From Streptomyces sp. CB03234 (GTDB taxonomy: Bacteria > Actinomycetota > Actinomycetes > Streptomycetales > Streptomycetaceae), in NCBI RefSeq assembly GCF_001905885.1, contig NZ_LIYH01000002.1:487591-551590 (forward strand): a stretch of DNA of 64,000 bases, written 5' to 3'. Below are positions 53,850 through 62,902 of the stretch, one piece after another. Position numbers and translations under genes: made by a program. The notes below the pieces were generated by a model. That model was given only the letters and a program-made list of their open reading frames with translations, was not told the DNA's origin and searched no databases. Positions within the stretch are counted from its first letter, which is position 1, and each line of letters begins with the position of its first letter.

Positions 53850-55604
53850 CTACGGCAGGTTGTGGACGTGCGGCCCGACCGCGTTCGACCAGGCGTTGCC
53901 GGCGGTGGCGTCCCAGTTCGTGGACCAGGTCATCGCCCCGCGCAGCGCCGGGTACGTCTTCGACGGCTTGAACGAGCCGCAGCCGGTGCCGCGCGTCAGG
54001 CAGTCCAGCGCGTTCTTCACGATCGACGGGTCGACGTAGCCGCTGCCCGCGCCACGCGGTGAGGCGGGCACGCCGAGCCCGACCTGCGAGGGGTCGAGGC
54101 CGCCCTCCAGCTGGATGCAGGCGAGCGCGGTGAGGAAGTCGACCGAGCCCTGCGCGTACACCTTGTTGTCGCAGCCCATCATCGAACCGCTGTTGTAGTA
54201 CTGCATGTTGACCACCGTGAGGATGTCCTTCACGGCCAGCGCCGTCTTGAAGTACTCCGTTCCGGTGTTCTGCATGTCGATGGTCTGCGGCGCCATCGTC
54301 AGTACCATCCCGGGCCCGGCCTTCGCCGACAGCTGACGCAGCGCCTTGGTCAGGTACGTGGAGCTGATGCCGTGCTCCAGGTCGATGTCGACCCCGCTGA
54401 AGCCGTACTCCTGCATCAGGGCGTACGCGCTGTTCGCGAAGGCCGTCGCCGACGCGTCGCTGTTTATGGTGACGTTGCCCTTCTCGCCGCCCACCGAGAT
54501 GATCACCGACTTGCCGGCGGCCTTCTTCGCCGCGATGTCGGCCTTGAAGTCGGCGACCGAGGCGTAGCCGACGGCCGGGTCCAGGTTGAAGACGATCTGG
54601 CCGGGCGTGGCGGTGGAGTCGGCGAACGACACGGCGATGATGTCGTACTGCGCCTGCACGTCCCGCAGCTTCTGCACCGTGGCACCGTTGTTGAAGTTCT
54701 GCCAGTAGCCGGTCACCGCGTGGCGCGGCACGGCGGGGTTGGGGTTGGTCCCACCGGTGGACGTCTTCCCCGTCACCGCCGCCGACTTCGCCGACTCACC
54801 GGCCGCGTTCACCGCGCTGACCTGGAAGCTGTACGAGGTGTTCGCGGCCAGCCCGGTCACGGTCGCCGACGTCCCGGTCACCGACTGCACCTTGGTGCCG
54901 TCCCGGTAGACGTGATAGCCGGTCGCGCCGGAGACGCCGTTCCAGCTCAGGGCGACGGACGACGAGGTCACCGCGCCGGTGGCCAGCCCGCTGGGCGTGG
55001 CCGGCACCACCGGGTCGGGGTCGCCCCCGCCGCCCCCGTCGGGCCCGAAGACCGAGATGTCGTCGGCGTAGTAGGCGGGCTGCCCGTACCACCCGTGCGT
55101 GTAGACGGTGACGGACGTCGTGCTCGCGCCGGTCGTGAAGCGGGTGGTCAGCTGCTTCCAGCCGGCCGAGTCCGGCGTCCACGTCGACACGTCCGTCGTC
55201 CCGGTGCCGCTCGCGCCGAGGTACGCGTACCCGCCCTGCACCCAGGCGCTCAGCGTGTACGTGGAGTTCGGCTTGACCGCCACGGTCTGCGCGCACCGGG
55301 CGATGTCCTGCCCGCCGGGCGTGGCCCGGAGCGCGGCGGCCCCGCCGTGCACGGGGGAGGAGACGGTGGCGCCGCTGCCGGCCGAGCACGTCCAGTTGGC
55401 GAGCCCGGACTCGAAGCCGGCGTTCTTGGCGACGTTGACGTCGGCGGCGTGCGCGGTGCCGGCGGCCCCGCCGACGAGGGCGAACCCGGCGCCTACGGCC
55501 AGCGCCAGGGTCCCGCCGAGCCATCTGCCGCGACGTGCGGGTCTGCGTGCGGGTCTGCGTGCGGGTCTGCGTGCGCTTTCGCGTGTGCGGTGTGAGGGGT
55601 CCAC
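53850..55604 (-). CDS. Secreted GH18 chitinase with CBM and fibronectin type III domain
   Basis: 584 residues from a GTG at 55604 behind a GGAGG site. A long Arg-rich leader (RRPARRPARRPARR, encoded by 12-bp repeats) and signal segment end at AGTAHAAD. Next come a carbohydrate-binding jelly roll (NVAKNAGFESGLANW, about 53-190), a fibronectin III domain (about 200-290) and a GH18 barrel whose catalytic motif is GVDIDLE (D-x-D-x-E). Also present are VIISVGGE and the C-terminal MTWSTNWD. It should hydrolyse chitin outside the cell. A DasR-type site lies in the promoter. Confidence 0.93.
   Translation of the reverse strand: MDPSHRTRESARRPARRPARRPARRGRWLGGTLALAVGAGFALVGGAAGTAHAADVNVAKNAGFESGLANWTCSAGSGATVSSPVHGGAAALRATPGGQDIARCAQTVAVKPNSTYTLSAWVQGGYAYLGASGTGTTDVSTWTPDSAGWKQLTTRFTTGASTTSVTVYTHGWYGQPAYYADDISVFGPDGGGGGDPDPVVPATPSGLATGAVTSSSVALSWNGVSGATGYHVYRDGTKVQSVTGTSATVTGLAANTSYSFQVSAVNAAGESAKSAAVTGKTSTGGTNPNPAVPRHAVTGYWQNFNNGATVQKLRDVQAQYDIIAVSFADSTATPGQIVFNLDPAVGYASVADFKADIAAKKAAGKSVIISVGGEKGNVTINSDASATAFANSAYALMQEYGFSGVDIDLEHGISSTYLTKALRQLSAKAGPGMVLTMAPQTIDMQNTGTEYFKTALAVKDILTVVNMQYYNSGSMMGCDNKVYAQGSVDFLTALACIQLEGGLDPSQVGLGVPASPRGAGSGYVDPSIVKNALDCLTRGTGCGSFKPSKTYPALRGAMTWSTNWDATAGNAWSNAVGPHVHNLP
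55534..55569 (-). repeat. Three 12-bp tandem repeats in the chitinase leader
   Basis: Three copies of CGTGCGGGTCTG at 55534, 55546 and 55558, giving the RRPA repeats ahead of the signal peptide's hydrophobic core. Confidence 0.8.
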
Positions 55605-55933
55605 GTGCTGCCTCCGGTGGGGGAGTCGGGGAGGTGCTGGGGAACGGTGGCCACCGCCGTTTTCGTAAAGCTGGTCCAGACCAATCGACTTGTCAAGACC
55701 TCTGGAAAGAAACAGGAGTTAACCACTGACGCCTTCGTCCGGATTGGTCACCCACGGGTCGTCCACGCAGTGCGAGCGAGCGATCTGAAAGCTGTTCTCT
55801 GCCCCCTCAGACCTGGCTAAAGTGCGGGTGGCAGGAGTGAGCGTGGAGGAGCAGGCAGAGCACGTAAAGCAGGTAAGGCAGGTATCTGCGGTGCGCCGGA
55901 ATCCCGGCGGCCGGAGCCGAACGGGGAACCAGC
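55605..55933. promoter_or_regulatory. Divergent promoter region, chitinase / tad operon
   Basis: A 329-bp gap holding the chitinase promoter (with the DasR-type site) and presumably the start of the pilus operon transcript. The part next to the pilus operon has purine-rich imperfect repeats (AAGCAGGTAAGGCAGGT near 55867-55883). No gene is supported. Confidence 0.45.
55670..55685. promoter_or_regulatory. DasR-responsive element (dre-like) before the chitinase
   Basis: GCTGGTCCAGACCAAT contains TGGTCCAGACCA, one base from the palindromic TGGTCTAGACCA core bound by the GntR regulator DasR at Streptomyces chitin-utilisation genes. It is 66 bp upstream of the chitinase start codon. Confidence 0.7.
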
Positions 55934-56776
55934 GTGCCGACCGCAATCGCCGTCACCAGCGCCGATCTGGTGCTACCACCGACCGACCACCAGACCCCCA
56001 CAGCGGCCCTGCTGCCGTCCCCCGACGCGCAGCCGCTGGACGCCGCCGTCGCCGACATGCAGGTCATGGTCGAGCAGCACGGCTACGTCATCGCCCTGTA
56101 CCCCGCCTCCCTCCCCGCCCCCCACGAACGCCGCCTGCACACCGTCCGCTCCGTCCTGGAGAGCGACCGCATCGCGCTCCTGAAACTGGACCTCCCGCCG
56201 CTCGGCGTCGCCGTCCTCGTACGCCAGCTGCGCCAGTTGTCCATCTGCGACTTCAGCCCCGGCGTCGTCGCCTCTGCCGCCCGGCTGCTGTCCCACTACA
56301 TCTACGCGGGCGCCGTCCTCAACACCGTCACCCGGCTCGACCGCGTCCCCGTGAGCCTGAAGTCCCACGCCAAGTCCTGGGTCCCGGGCTCACAGTTCGG
56401 CGTCCTCGCCACCCCGGCACCGCAGCTGATCAGGATCGGCACCGGGGAGCAGCTCGCCGGGCCGGAGTTCGGTACGCAGCTGATGCTGGCCCGGGGACAG
56501 CTGACGTCCGACTGGGTCACCGAGAGCCTCGCGCCCGCCTGGCGCGTACAAGGAGTGGTGGAGAGCGCGCTGCCGGCCGACTCGCCGAAATGGTGGGGGA
56601 CGGCGAAGATGATGGAATTCGCCGCCTTTCTCCCCGACATCTCGGTCCTCTACCAACTCGTCGCCTCCGTACGGCGGGAAGTGTGCTCCTGGTGCGGAAT
56701 CGACCTCATAGGGGACCGCTGCGGATTCTGCTCGGCCCCGCTCGTGCCGCCCGAGTTCAGCCAGGGAACGGCATGA
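55934..56776 (+). CDS. Protein of unknown function with C-terminal zinc ribbon, first gene of the tad operon
   Basis: 280 residues from the GTG at 55934 (GGGGAACC upstream). No signal peptide or membrane segment. The body is predicted alpha/beta with no motif I recognise. The C-terminus carries two CxxC knuckles, CSWCGIDLIGDRCGFC, a rubredoxin-like zinc ribbon. It sits 55 bp ahead of cpaB and is likely co-transcribed. I cannot assign a function; pilus regulation or assembly is only suggested by position. Confidence 0.75.
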   Translation: MPTAIAVTSADLVLPPTDHQTPTAALLPSPDAQPLDAAVADMQVMVEQHGYVIALYPASLPAPHERRLHTVRSVLESDRIALLKLDLPPLGVAVLVRQLRQLSICDFSPGVVASAARLLSHYIYAGAVLNTVTRLDRVPVSLKSHAKSWVPGSQFGVLATPAPQLIRIGTGEQLAGPEFGTQLMLARGQLTSDWVTESLAPAWRVQGVVESALPADSPKWWGTAKMMEFAAFLPDISVLYQLVASVRREVCSWCGIDLIGDRCGFCSAPLVPPEFSQGTA

Positions 56777-56831
56777 GCCACCCGATACGCCCACTCCCAC
56801 GCCTACGTCTCCTCACGAGGTCGCCCCGCCC

Positions 56832-57554
56832 ATGAACTCACGTCAGCGTCGCGGTGTCATTCTGCTGCTCCTTTCGGTCCTGTGCGCCCTCGGCGCGTTC
56901 GCCGGTGTGGTCACGGTGATCAGCGACGTGAATGCGAAGGTCGGGCCGGAAGTCGACGCGTACGAACTGAAAGCCGACGTGGCGGCCTACACGGCTCTCC
57001 AGCCCGGCCAGTTCCAGAGGATAAAGATGCCCAAGCGCTGGCTTTCCGGAAACGCCGTCACCGACCTCTCCGTCGTCAAGGACAAAATCGCCGTCACCGA
57101 CCTCAAAAAGGGCTCACTGCTCCAGGAGGACATGATCGCCAGACGGCCCGCGCTGGAGAACGGCCAGCAGGAGATCGCCATCATGATCGACGCCTCCACC
57201 GGAGTCGCCGGAAAGATCACCGCCGGCTCGCTGGTGAACATCTTCGCCACCTTCGACGACGACAACCGCGAAAAGGGCGCCGTCGCCGAGTCCCGCATCA
57301 TCGTCGCCAACGCCCGCGTCCTCGACGTCGGCAAACTCACCCCGCTCGACGGCAAGCGCGACGACAACCGGGGCATCGGCATCCGGGAAGCCGTACCGAT
57401 CACCTTCGCGCTCTCCACCACCGACGCCCAGCGCGTGGCCTACGCCGAGTCGTTCGCCGAGCACGTACGGCTCGCCCTGCTGCCCAGGAACAGCCCCACC
57501 GTCCTCCGGCCCGGCGAGGGCAGCTACACGCTCGACGAAGACAAGAACAAGTGA
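56832..57554 (+). CDS. cpaB: Flp pilus assembly protein CpaB/RcpC-like
   Basis: 240 residues: one N-terminal membrane helix (about 8-28), then an SAF-type domain (AYTALQPGQFQRIKMPKRWL, LKKGSLLQEDMI) and the RcpC/CpaB region (IAIMIDASTGVAGKITAGSLVNIFATF). The family works in the cell envelope with the secretin or pilus channel in diderms; in monoderm actinobacteria it may guide the pilus through the wall. It is 7 bp upstream of the CpaE-like gene. Confidence 0.88.
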   Translation: MNSRQRRGVILLLLSVLCALGAFAGVVTVISDVNAKVGPEVDAYELKADVAAYTALQPGQFQRIKMPKRWLSGNAVTDLSVVKDKIAVTDLKKGSLLQEDMIARRPALENGQQEIAIMIDASTGVAGKITAGSLVNIFATFDDDNREKGAVAESRIIVANARVLDVGKLTPLDGKRDDNRGIGIREAVPITFALSTTDAQRVAYAESFAEHVRLALLPRNSPTVLRPGEGSYTLDEDKNK

Positions 57555-57561
57555 GGGCCGG

Positions 57562-58812
57562 ATGACCACACGCATCCTCCCGGCCGTCGGTGACGCCGAC
57601 GCCGCCCGATCCATCACCACCCTCCTCAGCCAGCTCCCCGACGCCGAACCCGCCGGACCGGTCGGCGACTCGACCTCCCTGATCGACACCCTCGCGCGGC
57701 TCGCCGCCGAGTCCCTCGACGAACTGCCCGAGGTCGTGCTGGTCCACGGCGGGATCGGGCCCGTCCCCGCACTCGAACTCATCCGGGAGGTCGCCCTCCG
57801 CTTCCCCGCCGTCGGCGTCGTCCTCGTCACCGCCGACGCGGGCCCCGGCCTCTACTCGGCCGCCATGGACTCCGGCGCCCGCGGCCTGATCGGCCTGCCC
57901 CTGTCGTACGAGGAACTCGCCCAGCGCGTCCAGTCCGCGGCCGCCTGGTCCGTGGGCGTACGGCGCCACCTCGGACAGGGCGGCGACGTCTTCACCGGAC
58001 CGGGCGGCCGGGTCATCACCGTGAGCGGCGCCAAGGGCGGAGTCGGCACCACCGTCACCGCGGTACAGCTCGCCCTCGCCGCCCGGGCGTCCGGCCTGAG
58101 CGTGGCGCTGGTGGACCTGGACCTCCAGGCCGGGGACGTGGCGTCGTACCTGGACGTGCAGTTCCGGCGGTCCGTCGTGGACCTCGCCGCCGTCCAGGAC
58201 ATATCGCCCCGGGTGCTCCAGGACGCCCTGTACGCCCACCAGACCGGCATCGGGCTGCTCCTCGCGCCGGGGGAGGGCGAGCGGGGCGAGGACGTCAGCG
58301 ACCGGTCGGTCCGCCAGATCGTCAGCGCGCTGCGCAACCGCTACGAGGTCGTCGTCATCGACTGCGGTACGCACCTCGACAGCGCCAACGCCGCCGCCAT
58401 CGAGATGGCCGACACCACGCTGCTCGTCGTCACCCCGGACGTGGTGGCCGTGCGCGCCGCCAAGCGCATGGTCCGGCTCTGGGACCGGCTCCAGATCCGC
58501 AAGGCGGAGGAGACGGTGACGGTCGTCAACCGGCACATCCGCAACACCGAGATCCAGCCCCCGCTCGTCGAGAAGATCACCGGCACGCGCGTCACGAGGA
58601 CCTCCGTACCCGCGAACTTCAAGGAACTCCAGTCGGTCGTCGACGCCGGCCGGATGCAGGACCTGGAAGCCAAGTCGTCCGTCAAGCAGGCGCTGTGGGC
58701 ACTGGCGGGCGAACTGGGGATCGTGAAGGCAGTGGAAGGGGAAAGCAGGCAGGGGAAGTTCCGCGGCGACCGGGGCTCGGTGGGGCTGCGGCGCGGGCGC
58801 GGCAACAGGTAG
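57562..58812 (+). CDS. cpaE: CpaE/TadZ-like MinD-family ATPase
   Basis: 416 residues. An N-terminal receiver-like domain (about 1-130; VVLVTADAGPGLYSAAMDSGARGLIGLPLSYEEL) lacks obvious phosphorylation chemistry, as usual in TadZ. The ParA/MinD domain has the deviant Walker A SGAKGGVGTT, LVDLDLQAGD and VVIDCGTHLD. The family positions the tad machinery at the cell membrane or pole. Followed within 10 bp by the first pseudopilin-like gene. Confidence 0.9.
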   Translation: MTTRILPAVGDADAARSITTLLSQLPDAEPAGPVGDSTSLIDTLARLAAESLDELPEVVLVHGGIGPVPALELIREVALRFPAVGVVLVTADAGPGLYSAAMDSGARGLIGLPLSYEELAQRVQSAAAWSVGVRRHLGQGGDVFTGPGGRVITVSGAKGGVGTTVTAVQLALAARASGLSVALVDLDLQAGDVASYLDVQFRRSVVDLAAVQDISPRVLQDALYAHQTGIGLLLAPGEGERGEDVSDRSVRQIVSALRNRYEVVVIDCGTHLDSANAAAIEMADTTLLVVTPDVVAVRAAKRMVRLWDRLQIRKAEETVTVVNRHIRNTEIQPPLVEKITGTRVTRTSVPANFKELQSVVDAGRMQDLEAKSSVKQALWALAGELGIVKAVEGESRQGKFRGDRGSVGLRRGRGNR

Positions 58813-58822
58813 GGGATACGTC

Positions 58823-59185
58823 ATGAGACGCCGTCACGGAAATGACCGGGGACAGGTCGCGGTCGAGTTCACCGGCATGGTCCCGGTCGTCCTCGGCGTG
58901 ATCGTCCTGCTCTGGCAGGCCGCCCTCGTCGGCTACGCCTGGTCGCTGGCCGGCAACGCGGCGGACGCGGCGGCCCGCGCGGGGACGGTGGGCGGGGCGG
59001 GGGCGTGCGCGGCGGCGGCGCAGGGGAGCGTCTCGGGGGCGTGGACGGCGCAGGCGAACTGCTATCCCGACGGCGACCTGTACACGGCGTCGGTCGACCT
59101 GAACGTCCCTGTCCTGTTCCCGGGCTTCGACATCCCCGTACCCGTGACCGGCACGGCGTCCGTCGCGAGGGAGGGCGACCGATGA
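58823..59185 (+). CDS. TadE-like pilin protein 1
   Basis: 120 residues. A short basic head (MRRRHGNDRGQVAVEFTGMVP) with the TadE-type G-Q-x-x-V-E-F motif leads straight into one hydrophobic helix, then a small extracytoplasmic domain with two cysteines. The glutamate five residues into the helix region is the usual pilin/pseudopilin glutamate. Overlaps the next gene by ATGA. Confidence 0.85.
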   Translation: MRRRHGNDRGQVAVEFTGMVPVVLGVIVLLWQAALVGYAWSLAGNAADAAARAGTVGGAGACAAAAQGSVSGAWTAQANCYPDGDLYTASVDLNVPVLFPGFDIPVPVTGTASVAREGDR

Positions 59186-59565
59186 CCGCGTACGTACGTG
59201 AAGGGCGGCGCGCCGGAGACGCCGGCCAGTCGGCGGTCGAGTTCGTCGGCTGGGTCACCGTGCTGCTGATCGCCGCCCTGGCGGCCGTCCAGCTCGGGTT
59301 CGTGGCGTACGCCGTACAGCAGGCGGGTACGGCGTCGAGAGCGGCGGCGCGGGTGGCGTCGCAGGACCCGACCGCGAACGCCGGTGCTGCCGGCAAAGCC
59401 GCCACGAGCGCCTGGCTGGACACGGGTGTCACCGTTTCCCCGGGCGGCGGCGACGAGGTCACCGCCACCGCTACCGTCCCCATCCCCTCCGTCATTCCGC
59501 TGTTCAGCTTCCCCAGCGCCCAGAGGTCCACCACCATGCCCGTCACCACGCCCGCCACCGACTGA
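59182..59565 (+). CDS. TadE-like pilin protein 2
   Basis: 127 residues from the ATG at 59182. Same design as its neighbour: GDAGQSAVEFVGWVTVLLIAALAAVQL with the conserved glutamate, one helix, then a small domain without cysteines. Probably a minor pseudopilin; a prepilin peptidase is not encoded nearby. Confidence 0.85.
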   Translation: MTAYVREGRRAGDAGQSAVEFVGWVTVLLIAALAAVQLGFVAYAVQQAGTASRAAARVASQDPTANAGAAGKAATSAWLDTGVTVSPGGGDEVTATATVPIPSVIPLFSFPSAQRSTTMPVTTPATD

Positions 59566-59581
59566 GGGAGTTGAGAACGAC

Positions 59582-60925
59582 ATGAGCTTGCGGGCGCGCA
59601 TCACCAGTCCCGAGCCGGTCAACGGCAAGGGCGAGGACAACCACCTCGTCGGCGTCTACCGCGTCAAGCTCCTGGAGGAGATCGACCTCGCGGAGATGTC
59701 CGCCCTGGCGACCGCCGAGCGCCGCGCCCGCCTGGAGCGGGTGCTCGGCCACATCATCAGCCGCGAGGGCCCCGTCCTGTCCTCCACCGAGCGCTCGCAG
59801 CTCATCCGCCGCGTCGTCGACGAGGCCCTCGGGCTCGGCATCCTCGAACCGCTCCTCGAAGACGCCTCCATCAGCGAAATCATGGTCAACGGCCCCGAGC
59901 AGGTCTTCGTCGAGCGGCGCGGCCGCCTCGAACAGCTGCCGATGCGGTTCTCCTCCACCGAGCAGCTGATGCAGACCATCGAACGGATCGTCTCCACCGT
60001 CAACCGCCGCGTCGACGAGTCCAACCCGATGGTCGACGCCCGCCTGCCCAGCGGCGAACGCGTCAACGTCATCATCCCGCCGCTGTCCCTCTCCGGCCCC
60101 ATCCTCACCATCCGCCGCTTCCCCCGCGCCTTCACGCTCCAGGAGATGGTCGCCCTCGGCTCGCTCGACGAGCACATGGTGATGCTGCTCGCCGGGCTCG
60201 TACGCGCCAAGTTCAACGTGATCGTCTCCGGCGCCACCGGCACCGGGAAGACCACCCTGCTCAACGCGCTGTCCGGCCTCATCCCCGAGGGCGAGCGCAT
60301 CGTCACCATCGAGGACTCGGCAGAACTCCAGCTCCAGCAGTCCCACGTCATCACCCTCGAAGCCCGCCCCCCGAACGTGGAGGGCAAGGGCCGGGTCACC
60401 ATCCGCGACCTCGTACGCAACTCGCTGCGCATGCGCCCCGACCGGATCATCGTCGGTGAGGTACGAGGCGGCGAGACCCTCGACATGCTCCAGGCCATGT
60501 CCACCGGCCACGACGGCTCCCTCGCCACCGTCCACGCCAACAGCGCCGAGGACGCCCTGATGCGCCTCCAGACCCTCGGCTCCATGTCGGAGGTGGAGGT
60601 CCCGTTCGTCGCGATCAAGGACCAGATCAACAGCGCGGTCGACGTCATCGTCCAGCTCACCCGGCACGCCGACGGCGCCCGCAAGATCACCGAAATCGCG
60701 ATCGTCGACTCCCACGGGCGTGAGGAGTACCGCATCGTGACCGTCTGCCGGTTCGCCGCCCAGCCGATGGCCGCCGACGGCCGGATCCACGGCCACTTCG
60801 AGTACCACCCGCTCCCGCGCCGCGTCGCCGAACGCCTCTACCTCAAGAGCGAGGCCATACCGGCGGCCTTCGGCGTCGCCCAGACCGACGAACAGCTCGC
60901 CCTCCGCCGCGCGACGACCGGCTGA
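59582..60925 (+). CDS. cpaF: TadA/CpaF secretion ATPase
   Basis: 447 residues from the ATG at 59582 after a GAGGGAG-type site. Type II/IV secretion ATPase motifs: Walker A VSGATGTGKTTLLNAL, ASISEIMVNGPEQVFVERRG, Asp box TIEDSAELQL, Walker B MRPDRIIVGEVRGGE and His box SLATVHANSAEDALMRL. It powers pilin assembly at the inner face of the membrane. A 132-bp C-rich stretch separates it from tadB. Confidence 0.95.
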   Translation: MSLRARITSPEPVNGKGEDNHLVGVYRVKLLEEIDLAEMSALATAERRARLERVLGHIISREGPVLSSTERSQLIRRVVDEALGLGILEPLLEDASISEIMVNGPEQVFVERRGRLEQLPMRFSSTEQLMQTIERIVSTVNRRVDESNPMVDARLPSGERVNVIIPPLSLSGPILTIRRFPRAFTLQEMVALGSLDEHMVMLLAGLVRAKFNVIVSGATGTGKTTLLNALSGLIPEGERIVTIEDSAELQLQQSHVITLEARPPNVEGKGRVTIRDLVRNSLRMRPDRIIVGEVRGGETLDMLQAMSTGHDGSLATVHANSAEDALMRLQTLGSMSEVEVPFVAIKDQINSAVDVIVQLTRHADGARKITEIAIVDSHGREEYRIVTVCRFAAQPMAADGRIHGHFEYHPLPRRVAERLYLKSEAIPAAFGVAQTDEQLALRRATTG

Positions 60926-61057
60926 CCCCCGCCCCCGACCGGCCCCGCCCGACCGCCGCCCACCGCCTGACCTCCGCCCGACCTCCGCCCCCGACAGCCC
61001 GCCGCCCGACCGCCGCCCGGCCCCGCCCGCCGCCCCTGACTGGACCGATGGACCACC
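60926..61057 (+). repeat. C-rich imperfect repeat tract between cpaF and tadB
   Basis: Consists of imperfect repeats of GACCGCCGCCC, GACCTCCGCCC and CCGCCCGAC types, almost purine-poor on this strand. It interrupts an otherwise tight operon. No coding potential and no clear hairpin. Confidence 0.65.
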
Positions 61058-61996
61058 ATGGAAAACGTCCCCCTCCTGACGCTCGGTGTCACGCTCCTCG
61101 CCTGCGCGCTGGGCGTCGCCGGCGTACACGTCTACGCGTCCGGCAAGGCGCAGCGCCAGGCCATCGTGGCCCGGATGACCCAGACGGGACACGTCCCCCT
61201 CCACGGCCGGCGCCGCCGCTTCGTACGCGTCGACCGGCGCCTGCGCACCACCGCCCTCGGCCGCCGCATCGAACGCAAGATCGCCGCCACCGGACTCGAC
61301 CTCACCCCCGGCGAGTACGCCGTCTACGCGGTGGCCGCCCTGCTCGGGATCTACTTCACCGTCGGCGCGGTCTTCGCCCCGTTCTTCGGCGTCCTCGCCG
61401 CCCTCGCCGGCCTGTGGGGCGCCGCCGCGTTCCTCAACTGGCAGCGCCAGAAGCGCACCGAGGCGTTCATCAACCAGCTCCCCGAGCTCACCCGCGTCCT
61501 CGCCAACGCCACCCAGGCCGGCCTCGCCCTCCGTACCGCCATCGCCATGGCCGCCGAGGAGCTCGACGACCCGGCCGGCGAGGAGCTCCGCAAGGTCGCC
61601 GACCAGCTGGCCGTCGGCCACAGCCTCGACGACGCGCTCGGCGACCTCGCCGACCGGCTGCCCTCCCGCGAACTCGTCGTCCTCGTCTCCACCCTCGTCC
61701 TGTCCAACCGCGCCGGCGGCCAGGTCGTCACCTCCCTCCGCAACCTCACCGGCACCCTGGAGGAGCGCAAGGAGACCCGGCGCGAGGTCGTCACCCTCCT
61801 CTCCCAGGTCAAGGTCACCGCCTTCGCCCTGCCCCTCCTCGGACTGGGCTTCCTGCTGATGATCAACGGCATGGCCCCCGGCGCCCTGGACAAGATGACC
61901 GGCTCGGTCGCCGGCCAGATCGGCTCCGTCCTCGCCTTCGGCCTCTACGCCGCCGGCTTCGTCCTCATCCGCCGCCTGTCCCGCATCCGCGTCTGA
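61058..61996 (+). CDS. tadB: TadB-like type II secretion F domain protein
   Basis: 312 residues with an N-terminal helix, a helix pair near 85-130, and two C-terminal helices. The cytoplasmic F domain is visible (NQLPELTRVLANATQAGLALRTAIAMAAEEL, HSLDDALGDLADRLPSRELVVLVSTLVLSNRAGGQVV). TadB and TadC form the inner-membrane platform on which CpaF acts. The next gene starts 14 bp later. Confidence 0.93.
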   Translation: MENVPLLTLGVTLLACALGVAGVHVYASGKAQRQAIVARMTQTGHVPLHGRRRRFVRVDRRLRTTALGRRIERKIAATGLDLTPGEYAVYAVAALLGIYFTVGAVFAPFFGVLAALAGLWGAAAFLNWQRQKRTEAFINQLPELTRVLANATQAGLALRTAIAMAAEELDDPAGEELRKVADQLAVGHSLDDALGDLADRLPSRELVVLVSTLVLSNRAGGQVVTSLRNLTGTLEERKETRREVVTLLSQVKVTAFALPLLGLGFLLMINGMAPGALDKMTGSVAGQIGSVLAFGLYAAGFVLIRRLSRIRV

Positions 61997-62010
61997 GGAG
62001 GTGACACGTC

Positions 62011-62898
62011 ATGGGCCTGTTGTACGCGGCCGTCATCGGCCTGTCCGTGTACGGCGTCTTCCACGGCATCCGCATGTACCGGGCCGACGCCAAACTCCCC
62101 GGTGACCTGGTCCTCGCCCTCGAAGTCGGCGCCACCCGCACCACCGCCGTCGGCTCCGGCATCGACCGGCTCGGCATGCGCTACGCCCCCGCCGTCCTCG
62201 GCATGATGGGCCCCAAGCGGGTCGACGCGCTGCGCCGCCGCCTCGACATGGCGGGCAACCCCGGCGGCATGACCGTCGACCGGTACGCCGCCCGCCGCGC
62301 CGTCTACGGCTTCCTCGGCATCCTCGCCGCCCTCGCCATGCTGGCACGCGGCCAGACGGTCGTCGCCGTCGTCATCCTGCTGTACGGGCTGACCTGGACC
62401 GACGTCCTGCTCCGGCTCGCCATCCGCCGCCGCCGCGACGACATCGAGCGCACCCTGCCCGACTTCCTCGACGTCCTCGCCGTCGTCGTCTCCGCCGGCC
62501 TCGGCTTCCGCCAGGCCCTGGAGCGGGTCGCGGAGAAGTACTCCGGCCCGTGGGCCGACGAACTGCGCATCACGCTGCGCCAGATGGACATGGGCGTCAG
62601 CCGCCGCGACGCCTTCGACCAGCTGCGCAAACGCAACGCCTCCGAGCAGGTCTCCATGTTCGTCACCGCCCTCCAGCAGGGCGAGGAACTGGGCGCGCCC
62701 ATCGTCGACACGCTCATCCAGATCGCCAACGACATGCGGCGCACGGACGCCCAGAACGCACGGCGCACCGCCGCCAAGGCCGTACCGAAGACCACACTCG
62801 TCGTGACGATGGTGATGCTGCCCGCCACCATGATCCTGATCGCCCTGAGCTTCTACTACGGCTCCGGTGTCGACTTCACGGACATCATCGGCGGGTGA
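62011..62898 (+). CDS. tadC: TadC-like type II secretion F domain protein
   Basis: 295 residues, topologically like TadB. F-domain block TLPDFLDVLAVVVSAGLGFRQALERVAEKYSGP and GVSRRDAFDQLRKRNASEQVSMFVTALQQGEELGAPIVDTL, with a final membrane helix (TTLVVTMVMLPATMILIALSFYY). Partner of TadB. A good GAGGAGG site precedes the ATG. Confidence 0.93.
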   Translation: MGLLYAAVIGLSVYGVFHGIRMYRADAKLPGDLVLALEVGATRTTAVGSGIDRLGMRYAPAVLGMMGPKRVDALRRRLDMAGNPGGMTVDRYAARRAVYGFLGILAALAMLARGQTVVAVVILLYGLTWTDVLLRLAIRRRRDDIERTLPDFLDVLAVVVSAGLGFRQALERVAEKYSGPWADELRITLRQMDMGVSRRDAFDQLRKRNASEQVSMFVTALQQGEELGAPIVDTLIQIANDMRRTDAQNARRTAAKAVPKTTLVVTMVMLPATMILIALSFYYGSGVDFTDIIGG

Positions 62899-62902
62899 CC
62901 CC

